The notes under the pieces were generated by a model, which was not told the DNA's origin, ran no database searches, and saw only the letters and a list, made by a program, of their open reading frames with translations. A DNA stretch of 64,000 nt from positions 186,001-250,000 of the forward strand of contig NW_026570236.1 of assembly GCF_019649055.1 (NCBI RefSeq), in the 5' to 3' direction. The DNA comes from Paramacrobiotus metropolitanus (lineage: Eukaryota > Tardigrada > Eutardigrada > Parachela > Macrobiotidae). Below are positions 1 through 10,759 of this stretch, one piece after another; positions within the stretch are counted from its first letter, which is position 1, and every line of letters starts with the position of its first letter. The position numbers and the translations under genes are program-made.

Positions 1-247
1 CGGGATACCGCAGTTTATGAGAAAAAGTTTTATTTGTCAGAAGTGGTCGTTATAAGTTTGGCTGTTACGCGATTGAATTTACTTTTGCCCGGTGTTTGCA
101 TTCAAAGTTCAGGGATGATAAGGGTTTGAGTATTGTAATTTGGCAAATATTAGCTGCTGATAACAGCCTTACAGAGGGCAATAATATGGATATCCTGAAC
201 GAACTCTGTGTACTCGTGGAAACATGACTAACCGGTGTTTTACATAG
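1..247. other. Intronic sequence upstream of the first visible exon
   Basis: No convincing exon is seen here. The stretch ends in an acceptor (TACATAG) that feeds the first visible protein 4.1 exon at 248, so it is best read as intron of that gene. The N-terminal half of the gene lies before the window. Confidence 0.6.
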
Positions 248-3200
248 GGGTATGGCGCCCACTGAAGCGGATTTACGCTATTTGGAAAATGCTAAACGTT
301 TGGCGTTCTATGGCATCGATCTACACAAGGCCAAGGTAATGCTAATTAATCATAATTCACCTGGTTGCGTGCCTGGTAATACAGATAGCATTGTATAGTC
401 ACTCTCACCGACAGCGACAGGCATTAAACGACATTAGAAAAAAATTCAGAAAAATTCATTGTAGATTCGGAATTTAATTTAGCAAAATATTTTAGGATAA
501 GGACAATACAGACATCAAAGTGGGTGTCTCTGCCAGCGGAATCCATGTGTACCGCGGCAATCTGCGAATTAATCGTTTCGCATGGCCGAAAATCCTTAAA
601 TTATCGTATCGCCGTTCGAACTTCTACATTAAGATCCGCCAGATGGAGTTTGAAGATTCGGAGAAAGAGATCCAATTCAAGTGCCCCTACGAGAAGGCGG
701 CCAAACGGTTGTGGAAAGTCGCGATCGAGCATCACACGTTCTTCCGTATGCGCAGCAGCGAAGAGCCCAGTGATTATTCGACACTGCGCTGGCCGCGTCT
801 GGGCTCCCGCTTCCGTTATTCGGGCCGCACATATTCGGAAGCCAAGGCCAGTAGTGAGAAGATTGACCGCCAACAGCCGGAATTCCAACGAACATGGAGC
901 AAACGCAATCCGTATAGCGTCAGCGTTGATGGTATGCTGGAAAAATTCGCTGCGTTAGCTGTTATATTGTGCCCGAATGCAGTGCTGGTGTTTTTCTGTT
1001 TATTGATTTTGTTGCCGTTTTGGTACTTGGTTTATAGTAGATCGATAAACACACGTGGTGCTTTTTTTCTCTCCAGGATTAAATCAACAAACCACTTTAA
1101 CCCACCGCCAGCAGTCCCTGGATGGTACGGGACGCCCGGTGTCCGTATCGGACTACGAGAGTCGACGCCGTGAATTGGCTAATGGATCGAACAATGTATA
1201 CGATCAGCCGATCAAGGGCGGGCGGGTGGCCATTGCCGAGGGAGCACACGGTGGTTATGGATATGGAAGCGGGGCGGGCGGTCTGGGAGACCGAGTGTAC
1301 CAGACAGACTACACGAAAACAACATTCCATGATGATAAGGGAAGTCCCACGGGTGGAGGGGCGCAGCTGTTGACGAATAATTCCGTTACCCAAGAGGTAT
1401 GTTGTGCAACCGTATTTGCGGGATAATTTATCACCCGAAATGGCAAATTAAGTGCCCCCATAACAGGCCAGTAATAAAAAGCGGTTACAAAAATTTATTT
1501 TCCTACTGAGTTCATTCGGTTCTTTTATCATGCTGGTTTGTGCAATTTGCTCCTCTGATTTTAAAGAATGTCTTTGAAACGAGTTCTTTATTTGGAATGC
1601 TTTATTATTTCTTTTGATGGAATGATTTTCATTGTGAATGCATTTATTTATGTACCTGAGTTCCTTTTGATTTGGAATGTGCATGCCTTTTACCGTCTGT
1701 GTTTTGTGTTCGTTCCACCACTCTAGTCTCGCACGACGGTGGGCGGTGTCGGTCCTGATGGTCTATCACGTGGCTCGTCCGTCTTCTCCTCGCCGGACGG
1801 CACACTGAAATCCCGCACGGAATTTGAATACATTCCCAATGCTTCGTGGCGCGGCCGTGATGCCGATTACCCGAGCAGTCCCACATCCGGCGACGGCCGG
1901 GGTTATGATTTGGGCGGTCCCTACCGGGGCTACGGCGATGGCCGGGGCGCCTATTCTCCCACATACAGTACCGCGGTTAAGAACTTCGGATTGGACGGCG
2001 AGGGTAATCGCAGTCCAGGGGGAACACTGACCGTAAGTGCATGAAATTATGCTGGCATTAGGCTTGTTGTGGACGGTCGGGTTGCATGCGCGCGCGCGTC
2101 GGCGCTCTCTCTGATTTCAGCATGGGATATTTGTTTGACTTTGAATTTCAGTTCCGTTTACTGATAAGACATGGCTTGTTGGGGGCTGTAGTCGGTGTAG
2201 GTAGTAGTGCGCCGGGGTGGTGTTGACATAGGAGCGGGTAAACATTTTGTCCGGCGTTTACATTTACATTGTAAGCCCACGGGGGACGTAGATTATTGTG
2301 CAAATAGTGGAATTTATCTCGTCTACTTGAGCTAATGCAAAGGCCAGTGTGTTGATAGTGCGGTATTGTGTTACAGTCGACCCGGTATAATCGACAGGAA
2401 TATTATACGAATGCCGATGGTAGTGGCGATGATGCGACTAAGGTGGGCTAATTTATTATAAATTTATTTAATTTATAGGCCTGTTTTTAATTGTTTTTTA
2501 TTTATAAAGGTGTTGAAGATTCCGGTGGGCGGTGTTGGAGTGATGACCACGACGTACGGCAATGTGACCGAATACACAACACGTACCAAAACGACCACGA
2601 GTACAATTAAGAGCACGATCGAGAAGTATCCCGGCGCTGGTGGTGGTCCTGGCGGAAATGTAAGTTGACAATGTTGGAGAGTGTTGCTGCTCTGGAAATA
2701 ATGGTTGTTTTTGTTGGTTGGACAGATGGATAGCACGACGTTAACGACGCGATCCATCAACGGACCTTCCATGTCGCCTAGTGCCAGCGATCCACTGGGC
2801 AGCCCTAGGCGACGCACCGAAACCCATCCGTTTGGTGCAACGGCACCCAACGTAGTCAGCACCAAAGTGAAAACCACCGAAACCACCACGGTACGAAAAA
2901 TAAATAGCTTTTTTTCACGGAGTTTGTTAAGGGTTTTTGCTGAACTAATAGCGCCAGATATTGATGTATTTAATTAATACATACCTTATTTGGTATTGAT
3001 TTTTGATAAATGACGTTCGCACTGTCTCAAATAAATATTCATCAATTATGTACTGTACTCGGCTTACTCATTATGAGAAAAGAAACACTGCGAAATAATT
3101 CATGAGAACTTTGAAATGAAATATATTTACACGTAAGGCTATCTGGCAAATATAGTTGTTGATGTTCGTGGTGTTGTAGTTCGAAGTGGATCGTAACGGT

Positions 3201-3356
3201 GAAAAAGAAACACACGTGGAGGAGCGTGTTACCATCCTTACCGATGGCGAAGATATTGATCATGATCAAGCTCTCGCGGAAGCCATCCAGAATGCCACAA
3301 ACCTCAACCCTAAAATGAAGGTTGAGAAGATTGAGATCGACCACGCAGAAGGATAA
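248..3356 (+). CDS. Protein 4.1 / coracle-like FERM cytoskeletal protein, 3' part
   Basis: Membrane-skeleton adaptor of the band 4.1 family, which links transmembrane proteins to the cortical cytoskeleton and, in arthropods, to septate junctions. The gene is 5'-truncated by the window edge. Exons: 248-335, 496-931, 1077-1396, 1727-2032, 2377-2442, 2510-2659, 2726-2890, 3180-3356 (TAA); all phases match. The first exon carries [15 protein letters not shown], the F2/F3 FERM junction. The second carries the F3 lobe ([42 protein letters not shown]) followed by the FERM-adjacent motif [14 protein letters not shown]. Then comes a long Gly/Ser/Thr-rich, poorly conserved linker. The last exon matches the 4.1 C-terminal domain ([20 protein letters not shown]). 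No spectrin-actin-binding segment is obvious, which is more like coracle than mammalian EPB41. Family is certain; orthology to one paralogue is not. Confidence 0.93.
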
Positions 3357-3879
3357 GCGGCTTTATCTTCAGTGCAGTCCCAGATGAACGGTATGGAAAT
3401 TTTCAGTAAGCGATAAATCTTGTTGATTCTGCTGGAGCGAACGAACGTTGCCAGTCGGCCGTGTATAGCGCCGCTAAATGAATGCTCTAATATGCAAAAC
3501 CCTTTCGACCTTGGCATTTTGATGATTTTGTCCTAAACTAAAAATGACTATCAAATTAGAAAGTGGACTTATAAATACTGAAAAGCGAGAAATTCTTGAC
3601 TTAAAGGGCTATATTTAATCCGCTGCAGTGAATATTTGAATTTTTTTAAATGGTTTGGTTACTTATATGTATTCGGTGTTTGATTTGTTTAGGTATATTT
3701 CCGGCGCCAAATGCATGTATCCATTTATCCAGTTGGACAGATTATAATGATGCAATCCAGAATACGAATTTTAGCCAACATTTACGAAAATTGTAGTATG
3801 GTGGATTTTTTACTGCTTTTGGAAACTATTACGTTATGAGAATTGATTTGATAGTATAAACGAGTACGGTTTTGAAGTG
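3357..3879. other. Intergenic / 3' UTR of protein 4.1
   Basis: AT-rich sequence with no open exon that I can support. It presumably holds the 3' UTR of the protein 4.1 gene and the promoter of the small gene that follows. Confidence 0.5.
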
Positions 3880-4550
3880 ATGGATGGTACTCTTGTGCAG
3901 CTGTTTTGGGTCTTTTTTACGTTTTTGTTACCCTATGTACGTAGCATATACACACCGCATTCGCTCCTATGAACTTGGGCAGCTTACAAAGTGTACTATC
4001 CAACGCCACACTGAAATACACCGGCAACTACGTGTTCTTTTCATTTTTTTTATTTTCGTAGTTTTCATCTCGCAACTGTTGTTTTCCGATTCTGTTAGTG
4101 ATGTGGTGCTTGCTGTAAAAAATATTGCAATAAAACAGTTAAGAAATGGCATCTGCCGTTAGCGTGCTCGGAATCGGAACGGAAATCCAACCGTCAGTTA
4201 GTCGCCGCTTGTTAACAGACGCTGTTACAGTATTTTCCAGAAAGATATATAGGAGGATGTACGATCGAGAAATGCTTAATTAAGTATGCAGATACTGATA
4301 AACATTACGAAGTTCTGGAAACTGAGAAATGCTCGTTTGTCCCGCATACAATGGCAATTATGACAAAAGGACTGTATTGGCAAATAGGTGCGTACGTAAG
4401 GCGAGCTGATGACCATTCCTCCCGTTTTAAATCTCAGGCGTATGCAACTATGCATTAGTCAGGTTCTTCGTTGTCGATCCACACAGAGCGATAATTTGGA
4501 TGGTGATGTCCAGTGTCCACATTTGCAAAAAGATGTGTCGCGGACAATAA
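3880..4550 (+). CDS. Candidate three-exon gene for a small secreted six-cysteine protein
   Basis: Not recognised as a known family. Exon 1 (3880-3936) encodes a 19-residue, strongly hydrophobic leader (MDGTLVQLFWVFFTFLLPY) and ends at a GTACGT donor in phase 0. Exon 2 begins after TTAACAG (4219) or TTACAG (4231) and ends at 4387; it includes RYIGGCTIEKCLIKY and HYEVLETEKCSF. Exon 3 (4438-4550) follows a 50-nt intron with a pyrimidine-rich acceptor and ends in TAA. Phases close (0, then 1), giving about 108-112 residues. The mature part has six cysteines, suggesting three disulfides. AATAAA overlaps the stop (4546-4551). A distant lipocalin resemblance (CTIEKC..., NYALVRFF) was considered, but the protein is too short and lacks a clear GxW. 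The gene model rests only on splice signals and codon-like composition. Confidence 0.42.
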
Positions 4551-5333
4551 ATCATAATAATGCCATGAAATTGACAAATACCCGACAAGCGACAATTTTT
4601 ACAAACATGAATTTACGCGGTCAGTAATTGTTTAAAAAGGCAGCGATGAAAAAGTAATTAATAAAACAATGTGTAATCTAACGATTATCATGTACGAAAT
4701 TGTTCAGAGTTTACCATTAGGTGTGGTTCTTTACTTCAACCGCGTCGTACAGGTTCAAATGCACAACAAACAAATTAAGTAAATAAATAAGAAACCCTAA
4801 GAAAACTGATTAAAAAACTTAAAAACCCTAAGAAAGCTGACTAAAACTTCCATAAAATTCGAATGAACCAAATAATGCCTTTAACCGAAGGAAGCCGCTT
4901 ATCTTTACAGTCATTAATATAGATATTAAGATTCTATCATTAAGGTACTATTTTACTCGTATATATTGTGACACTTTTGAGAGCGATGTTTGTGCTATGT
5001 GCCACTCATTATCCCTGTTGGCGATTATTCCAGCTGCACACTCTGCAGACATTAGGTGCAATAGTACCTGTTTTTGTATTTCAAAACTGGAGCAGAAAGT
5101 GGGCCCGGTGCACATTGGTACAACGATACAGTAGAATTAAATGCCGGCAGCCATCTTCGTCTATAAAAAAGTGTTTTAATTTGAGCCCTGCAGGCTCAAC
5201 CACGCCGCTAGCCTATACAATTATACCCGACGCGCAAACCGTCGAAGGTCTTAGGTGAGAAAAAAATCTCGCATGTTTTAAATTATTTCACAAGTGGGGT
5301 GGAGACTGTTACCTTAGTTTGCAGTAATCAATC
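4551..5333. other. Intergenic, no gene seen
   Basis: AT-rich spacer between the candidate secreted-protein gene and the tetraspanin gene. An AATAAA-type signal lies near 4660. A 96-codon open frame at 4968-5258 has no splice support or recognisable motif, and I do not call it. Confidence 0.5.
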
Positions 5334-7558
5334 ATGGCGCATCCAGAACTGACCGGTCCCCGCTATGCGAGGTACGATGTAAATGTGCCATAAATTTCCA
5401 TGTACATCCTCCAGCATCTTCTACAATTTGATTGTAATCCGTTTTACCTGTTCTTTTGTATATCTATATGTCTATATTATGTTTGCAGGTACTATTTTTA
5501 TGCGATGAACACGATTGTGCTCATCCTAGCATGCGTAGTTCTTGGAGTGGGAATAGCGTTAAGCGTAAGTAAAAATAATATCTTTACAGTGCACTTTTGC
5601 TTTTACATATTATTACATGTTGCCAAAAGGTTTAGCTATCAGCATCGTGGGGCACTATAATTATAAGTGACAACAGTAGTTGTCTACGGTATAAATTTGT
5701 ATAATACTGTATAATACGAATATATGTTCGATTGCAAGTTGGAACGACATTTTGTCTGGAATCTGGGAATATACTATAAATGATGATTTTTAGAACGGAG
5801 TGTCCAGTTTCCTCAGCAGTCTGAATCCCTCTCTGGATCCGACGTTCGGCCGGGGAATGCGCACCCTCGAAGAATACCTTTCAGCTGGATTATACCATAT
5901 CCAAACGGTGTCCAGTGTGTTCATTTCGGCCGGTGCTGTCACCTTGCTAGTGACTCTTGTCGGCTATTACGCGGCCTACAAAAAGTCCCGCTCCATAACC
6001 ATAGCGGTAAAAACTACTGTCGTAAAAAATAACAGGCTTTGTTAATAAACTATTGTGTTTCTGCAAAAATAATTTTTCCGCCTTATGGTTGCAGTATTCG
6101 GTTGTTTTGTCACTGATTGTCGTCATGGAACTGGGTGCTGGAATCGCCTTTGCGGTAAACAGGCCGGTCACCACGAAGAGCATCTCGCAGATGTATCATA
6201 GCGCCCTCAACAAATATGATTACGTGTCTACCACTCTGGACACTGGGAATCACTTGGTTGTAGTGCTGGATCGGTTTGCTAATAACAATACACTTGTTCC
6301 CACACTGTTGGTCAACGTTGTGCAAACTTGGGTATGGAATTTAGCTTACATACTTCATCTTGAAATTTCTATGGAATATTCAGAGTTGCATACAAATCAT
6401 GCTTATCTTGTAAAATTGCCTTCGATCATGACAAAGCAATTAAGAAGTAGGGCGTTGCGTTTTACTTTAGTGGGCTAAGCAAAGTAAAAAAGTTTCGCAA
6501 AAATTTTTCTTATTAATTTTTGAGATATGCGTAATTTCAAACTAGTCAGTGCAATGTGTACTCGTATCAGTTACTTTCAAGGCTAATAAAGTCACCGTCC
6601 TACAATATTGGTGGTTATGCATTCAGTGTAACTAGCAACAGCCAGCTAATGTTGCTTGTTAAAAATGTGATGGAAATTTGCAATTCAAACATAGGAGCTG
6701 TATTTGAGCAATAAAATTAAAAATTTCTCAATTACTCAAAGTGTGTACGGAATGCAAACATGTGAGGGAATATCGCAAAGATGATTTCACAACGCTTTTT
6801 GTTGCAATTTTAGTTGGGTTGCTGTGGCGGTGAACATGGGTACACGGATTTCCACAATTCGCCGTACTGGATTAAAAACCGAACACCTCCGGTCTTCTGC
6901 TGCAAATTGAAGGATCACAAAACACTTGAACTCGAACAGCCGACATGTCTACTGCACAGAAATCCCGACAACTCCTGGATGAACACTGTACGTTTGGCCC
7001 ATGCATGCATATAAAAATTAATATGGATAATTGATATACGAATATTACAAGCACAGTACAGTAGTGGTAGCGTACATCTGTATATAGCTGCAAGTAGCCG
7101 ATATCGACAACCACTGGCTATCGTGACCTTCTGAATGTATTGAAGAATGGAAGAACATCCACAATTTCTTTTGATATTTAGGTTATCATTATCGAGCAAA
7201 AAAAATCATTGCAGTTTTTTACAGGGGTGTGATGAGAAAGCCATGGAGATTGTGTCGCAAAAAGCTCCGTCAGTAATCGGTGTGGCTGTCGGCGTTGGAG
7301 TCGTTAATGTGAGCACGCTACTGCATTTAGTATATTTAATTTAAAAGCCAGTAGGAGGAGCGTTTTTACCGTTATCGGCGATGCTTATAACTCGTATGTA
7401 CATTATACTGTATCACGGGAGCAGAATAGCGAAAAACATATGCTGTGTTTTTGCAACTTTGCCCGGAATAAATCACTGCGTTTGTATTGCAGATTCTTGG
7501 AGTAGCAGTCGCGGCGTATATGTGCTACAAATTCACAGCGGGATACGAAGAACTTTGA
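5334..7558 (+). CDS. Tetraspanin, CD63-like
   Basis: Four-pass membrane scaffold that organises membrane microdomains; CD63 types sit in late endosomes and lysosomes. Exons: 5334-5371, 5489-5564, 5794-6006, 6095-6331, 6814-6987, 7225-7308, 7493-7558; 295 residues with all phases consistent. TM1 is NTIVLILACVVLGVGIALS, TM2 is SSVFISAGAVTLLVTLVGYYAAY, TM3 starts YSVVLSLIVVMELGAG and TM4 ends ILGVAVAAYMCYKF. The large extracellular loop has the CCG signature (LGCCGGEHGY), a CC pair (VFCCKL) and two further cysteines (PTC, GC), six in all. The C-terminus is AGYEEL, a GYxx-hydrophobic sorting signal like the one that ends CD63. The usual cysteines in the short loop after TM2 are absent. A polyadenylation signal lies about 300 nt downstream. 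Confidence 0.93.
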
Positions 7559-8386
7559 TTAAATAATGGTGTGTTCATGCGTGTGTAGCACAGGCATTTT
7601 CGTTTTCGGATCTCAATATTTACCGGTCATTACTTCAATGCGAATTACCAATGATTCGTAAACTGAAAGTTATTCTTGTTTTTTGTCGCGAATGAAAGTT
7701 ATACAAGTACAAGTACCAGCTCCGACACTGAATGCTGCTTCTGTTCTAATCGTGCGACCGTATTTTTGGCAACATCGGGCTCCGGATAGTGGATACGCGT
7801 ATATAACTATTCGGTAAATGTCTTCGGTTCCGTGGCTTTGCGTCACGGGAAAATACGGAATAAAATACAAAAATTTAAAAAGATCTTATGAGTTATGATG
7901 ATGCCGATTCTCGTGAGATGAAGTATAGATACCTATTCGTCAATAACCACGACCAATTTCTTCTTATATAATCTTTTTATTTCACAAGACACAGATACAA
8001 TTGAGAAACAATAAAAAAACACCCCTCTGCTTCCTCGGACATAGTCCGCTCACTCACACAGCTGTTGTAACAGTTCCAGAAAGCGCTCATTATGCGTGTC
8101 GCAAAGCACACAGCACAGGCCACAGACTTATGCAAGCGCATGTGTCTCCAGGATGCCAGCACGTTATCGCAGCTACATGGATAACTAAACTGCACTATAC
8201 ACTATGGAGTTTATCTGACTCGTTTGTTAAGTAAAGTTTTCACCTTCGCAGGATCATTTGAAAATTTTCCCCTTCAGAGGGGCCAGGAAACCCGAAAGTG
8301 GACTATTTAGCATTGACGACAGTCTGTGCTTATAAATAACCATGTCATAAGATAAACGGCCAGTGTGAGTGCGTACGTAATCCAAC
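7559..8386. other. Intergenic, no gene seen
   Basis: Holds the tetraspanin 3' UTR (AATAAA at 7859-7864) and the promoter side of the ACBD5-like gene. No supported exon. Confidence 0.5.
7859..7864 (+). terminator. Polyadenylation signal of the tetraspanin gene
   Basis: Canonical AATAAA 300 nt after the tetraspanin stop codon, on the same strand. Nothing closer was noticed. Confidence 0.4.
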
Positions 8387-10759
8387 ATGTCGGATTATGT
8401 CGGGAACGGAATTGAAGACCGCTTCAATGCTGCCGTCAACGTTATTCGTACCCTTCCAGCAAATGGTAAGAGTCTAGCTATCTCTACCCCTAATTTAAGA
8501 ACCGGAGGTTGCTGTTCCACAACTATAATGTTCCTAACACGATTCTGTCGTTAAAGGCTCGTTCCAGCCGTCCAGGGAGATGATGCTCCGCTTTTACGCC
8601 TTGTTCAAACAGGCGACCGTGGGTGCGTGCACGACACCGCGTCCGTATTTCTTCGATCCGAAATGCGTGAAATGGTGAGGCTCTGGATGGCTTTGCTAGA
8701 GCACACTGCGACAGAAATTTTGTTTCATAGGGATGCCCATAATAGCCTGAATGGCATATCGCGAGAAGAAGCCATGGAAGAGTACGTTACGGAGCTGAAA
8801 AAGGTTAGGTGAATTTAGAGAAACATAAGTTGGTGGGAGACCCGGAGACTTGTGTCTGAGTTCGAATATTTGCAGATAGTGGAAATGATGTCCCTGACGC
8901 CCGAAGTTTCGCAGTTCTTGGATAAGTTGGGTTCGTTTTATGAGCTGGTGAATGATGAAGGGAAAATCATCGGTGGTGGGGAGCGCAAACAAGCACCGCT
9001 GCCAGTGGCCACCATCAAAGCCGAGCCTGACTCGTCATCGTCAAGGTAAAACCGTGGTACCACTTCTGTCTATTACGCAGCATACTTTATGGAAACATTG
9101 AGACATTGTTTAAATTCGCTGCTGATGTGAATTTCAACGTTTTGATATGTATAAGATTTTTCTGTTTCTTTGCGACTGGAATTTTAAAAAAGTTCAACAA
9201 TTTTGTTTAAAAAATAAATAATTACGAATTTGCGAGTCTTTTGTGGGGCCGTAATGAGTATTCTATTAAATATATTTATTGGTTAACTCTGCAATCAGGG
9301 AGGTGTTTTAGGATAGTGCGTACTTGTTTATGTAGAGAATTACAGTTTTTTACTTTTTATATGTGACAGTTCACATGCTTCTGGTTTCTCTGTTTTGCCA
9401 TCAGGGACCTAAATAATAAGTAATATTAATTAGTTTAGTTAAATTAGGTAATTCTTTAGTGTGGGATGTTTTGGGATAATGTTAATGGGTGCTGCAACTT
9501 TTTCCTTGTTTCACATTTCGATCTTCCGCTATCATAGGCTTGCTTTTTGGAATTTTGAATGTTTTGAACAGGTTATAGTTTTGAATTGAGATTCTTACAA
9601 GCCAAAATGCTTGAGACTGAGTACAGCTTAGCAGCTGCAGAAGATCACGAAAGAGTGAAGGGCATAGAAATAATTTCACTGTTTCAAGGAAATGAAATAA
9701 CCTGATTTGAGGACACGTTTTTACACATTTGTCTCTTTTAAGCGGGGACAGTCAACTCTCGTTGGTGAACGGCTTTTCCGGGGACGCCAGGCGTTTACCA
9801 CAACTAATGGAAAGGGTTTCCAACATGCTGAATGCAGTGGAAATCTCCAGCGAGGAGGACAGTGAGGATCTCGAAGTTGAAGCATTCCAGGACGCGGTAC
9901 ATTCTGCACCACAGGAACGGCGCCTGTCCGGTGATTCCTTCAAATCGCAGCCGGTTTCTCCTGAGCCGACGCGTAACGAGGTGGTGGTGGCGGATTTGAG
10001 TGTCTTTCAGACGTTGTATCCCGAGCTGGAGCACCTGAAGAAGCGCACAGAGAATCTCGAGCGACGAATCATGCAGCACGAGCAGAGACTACTTGTGGTG
10101 GAGGGGAAGGTGGACAAAATTACCAAAGACAAGGGAATGGCGCACTGTAACGGGACTGTACATTCGGATGCTGGGCGCCCATTATGGTCGCAGTCTCAGG
10201 TAATTTGATACAGCCTACTTTTGTATAATGAAATGGAATAATTACTACTCTATTAGTTTCAGCAATTAAAATCAACGTTTAATAACGACGTCACTTAATT
10301 TTTTGATAAATTTGTCTCAGAATGTTTTGCAGTACTTACCATGATCTTTTTATATCTATTTAATTTTTTTCAGACAAGATTCAAATTTCATTTAAAAATT
10401 CAGTAGATAATAACTGATTTGAAATGGATCACTGGATGTTTGTTAGAATCCTGTACAAATATAATGTACCGTCACTACCGTGTTGTGGAATTTACCGTTG
10501 TACGGTAGTTTGTAATGTACAGGCAGCATTGTTTTCGTTATAAAAATTTGACGTGCGTCTGTAGACTTCTTAATTCTTAATTTGAGGTACCTTATTTTTC
10601 CCACAGAACTCGGTAATCCGCTTGCTTGGCCGCTATTTCCATCTGATCGAGATGAGGCTTCGCCGGTATCCAGCTGCTGTATTCCTTATTGCCATGGCGT
10701 GGCCTGTGGTGCTGCATTTAGTCATTTATTTTTCTCATCGCGTTCGGAAACAGCGCTAA
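8387..10759 (+). CDS. ACBD5: Acyl-CoA-binding domain protein, ACBD5-like, tail-anchored
   Basis: Binds long and very-long-chain acyl-CoA. In mammals ACBD5 sits in the peroxisome membrane and tethers it to the ER through VAP proteins. Exons: 8387-8465, 8557-8674, 8731-8803, 8876-9045, 9743-10199, 10607-10759; 349 residues, phases consistent. The N-terminal ACBP fold is clear: [35 protein letters not shown], then [20 protein letters not shown] and [12 protein letters not shown]. The middle is acidic and disordered, with a coiled coil ([20 protein letters not shown]). The last exon is a single C-terminal transmembrane anchor ([20 protein letters not shown]) followed by the basic tail SHRVRKQR, as in ACBD5. 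An acidic tract followed by AFQDAVH resembles an FFAT (VAP-binding) motif. ACBD4 is the alternative paralogue name; both share this layout. Confidence 0.92.

Noticed and set aside
4146-4283. 45-codon ATG ORF (MASAVSVLGIGTEIQPSVSR)
   Set aside because: No donor joins it in phase to the adjacent cysteine-containing exon, and it overlaps that exon in another frame.
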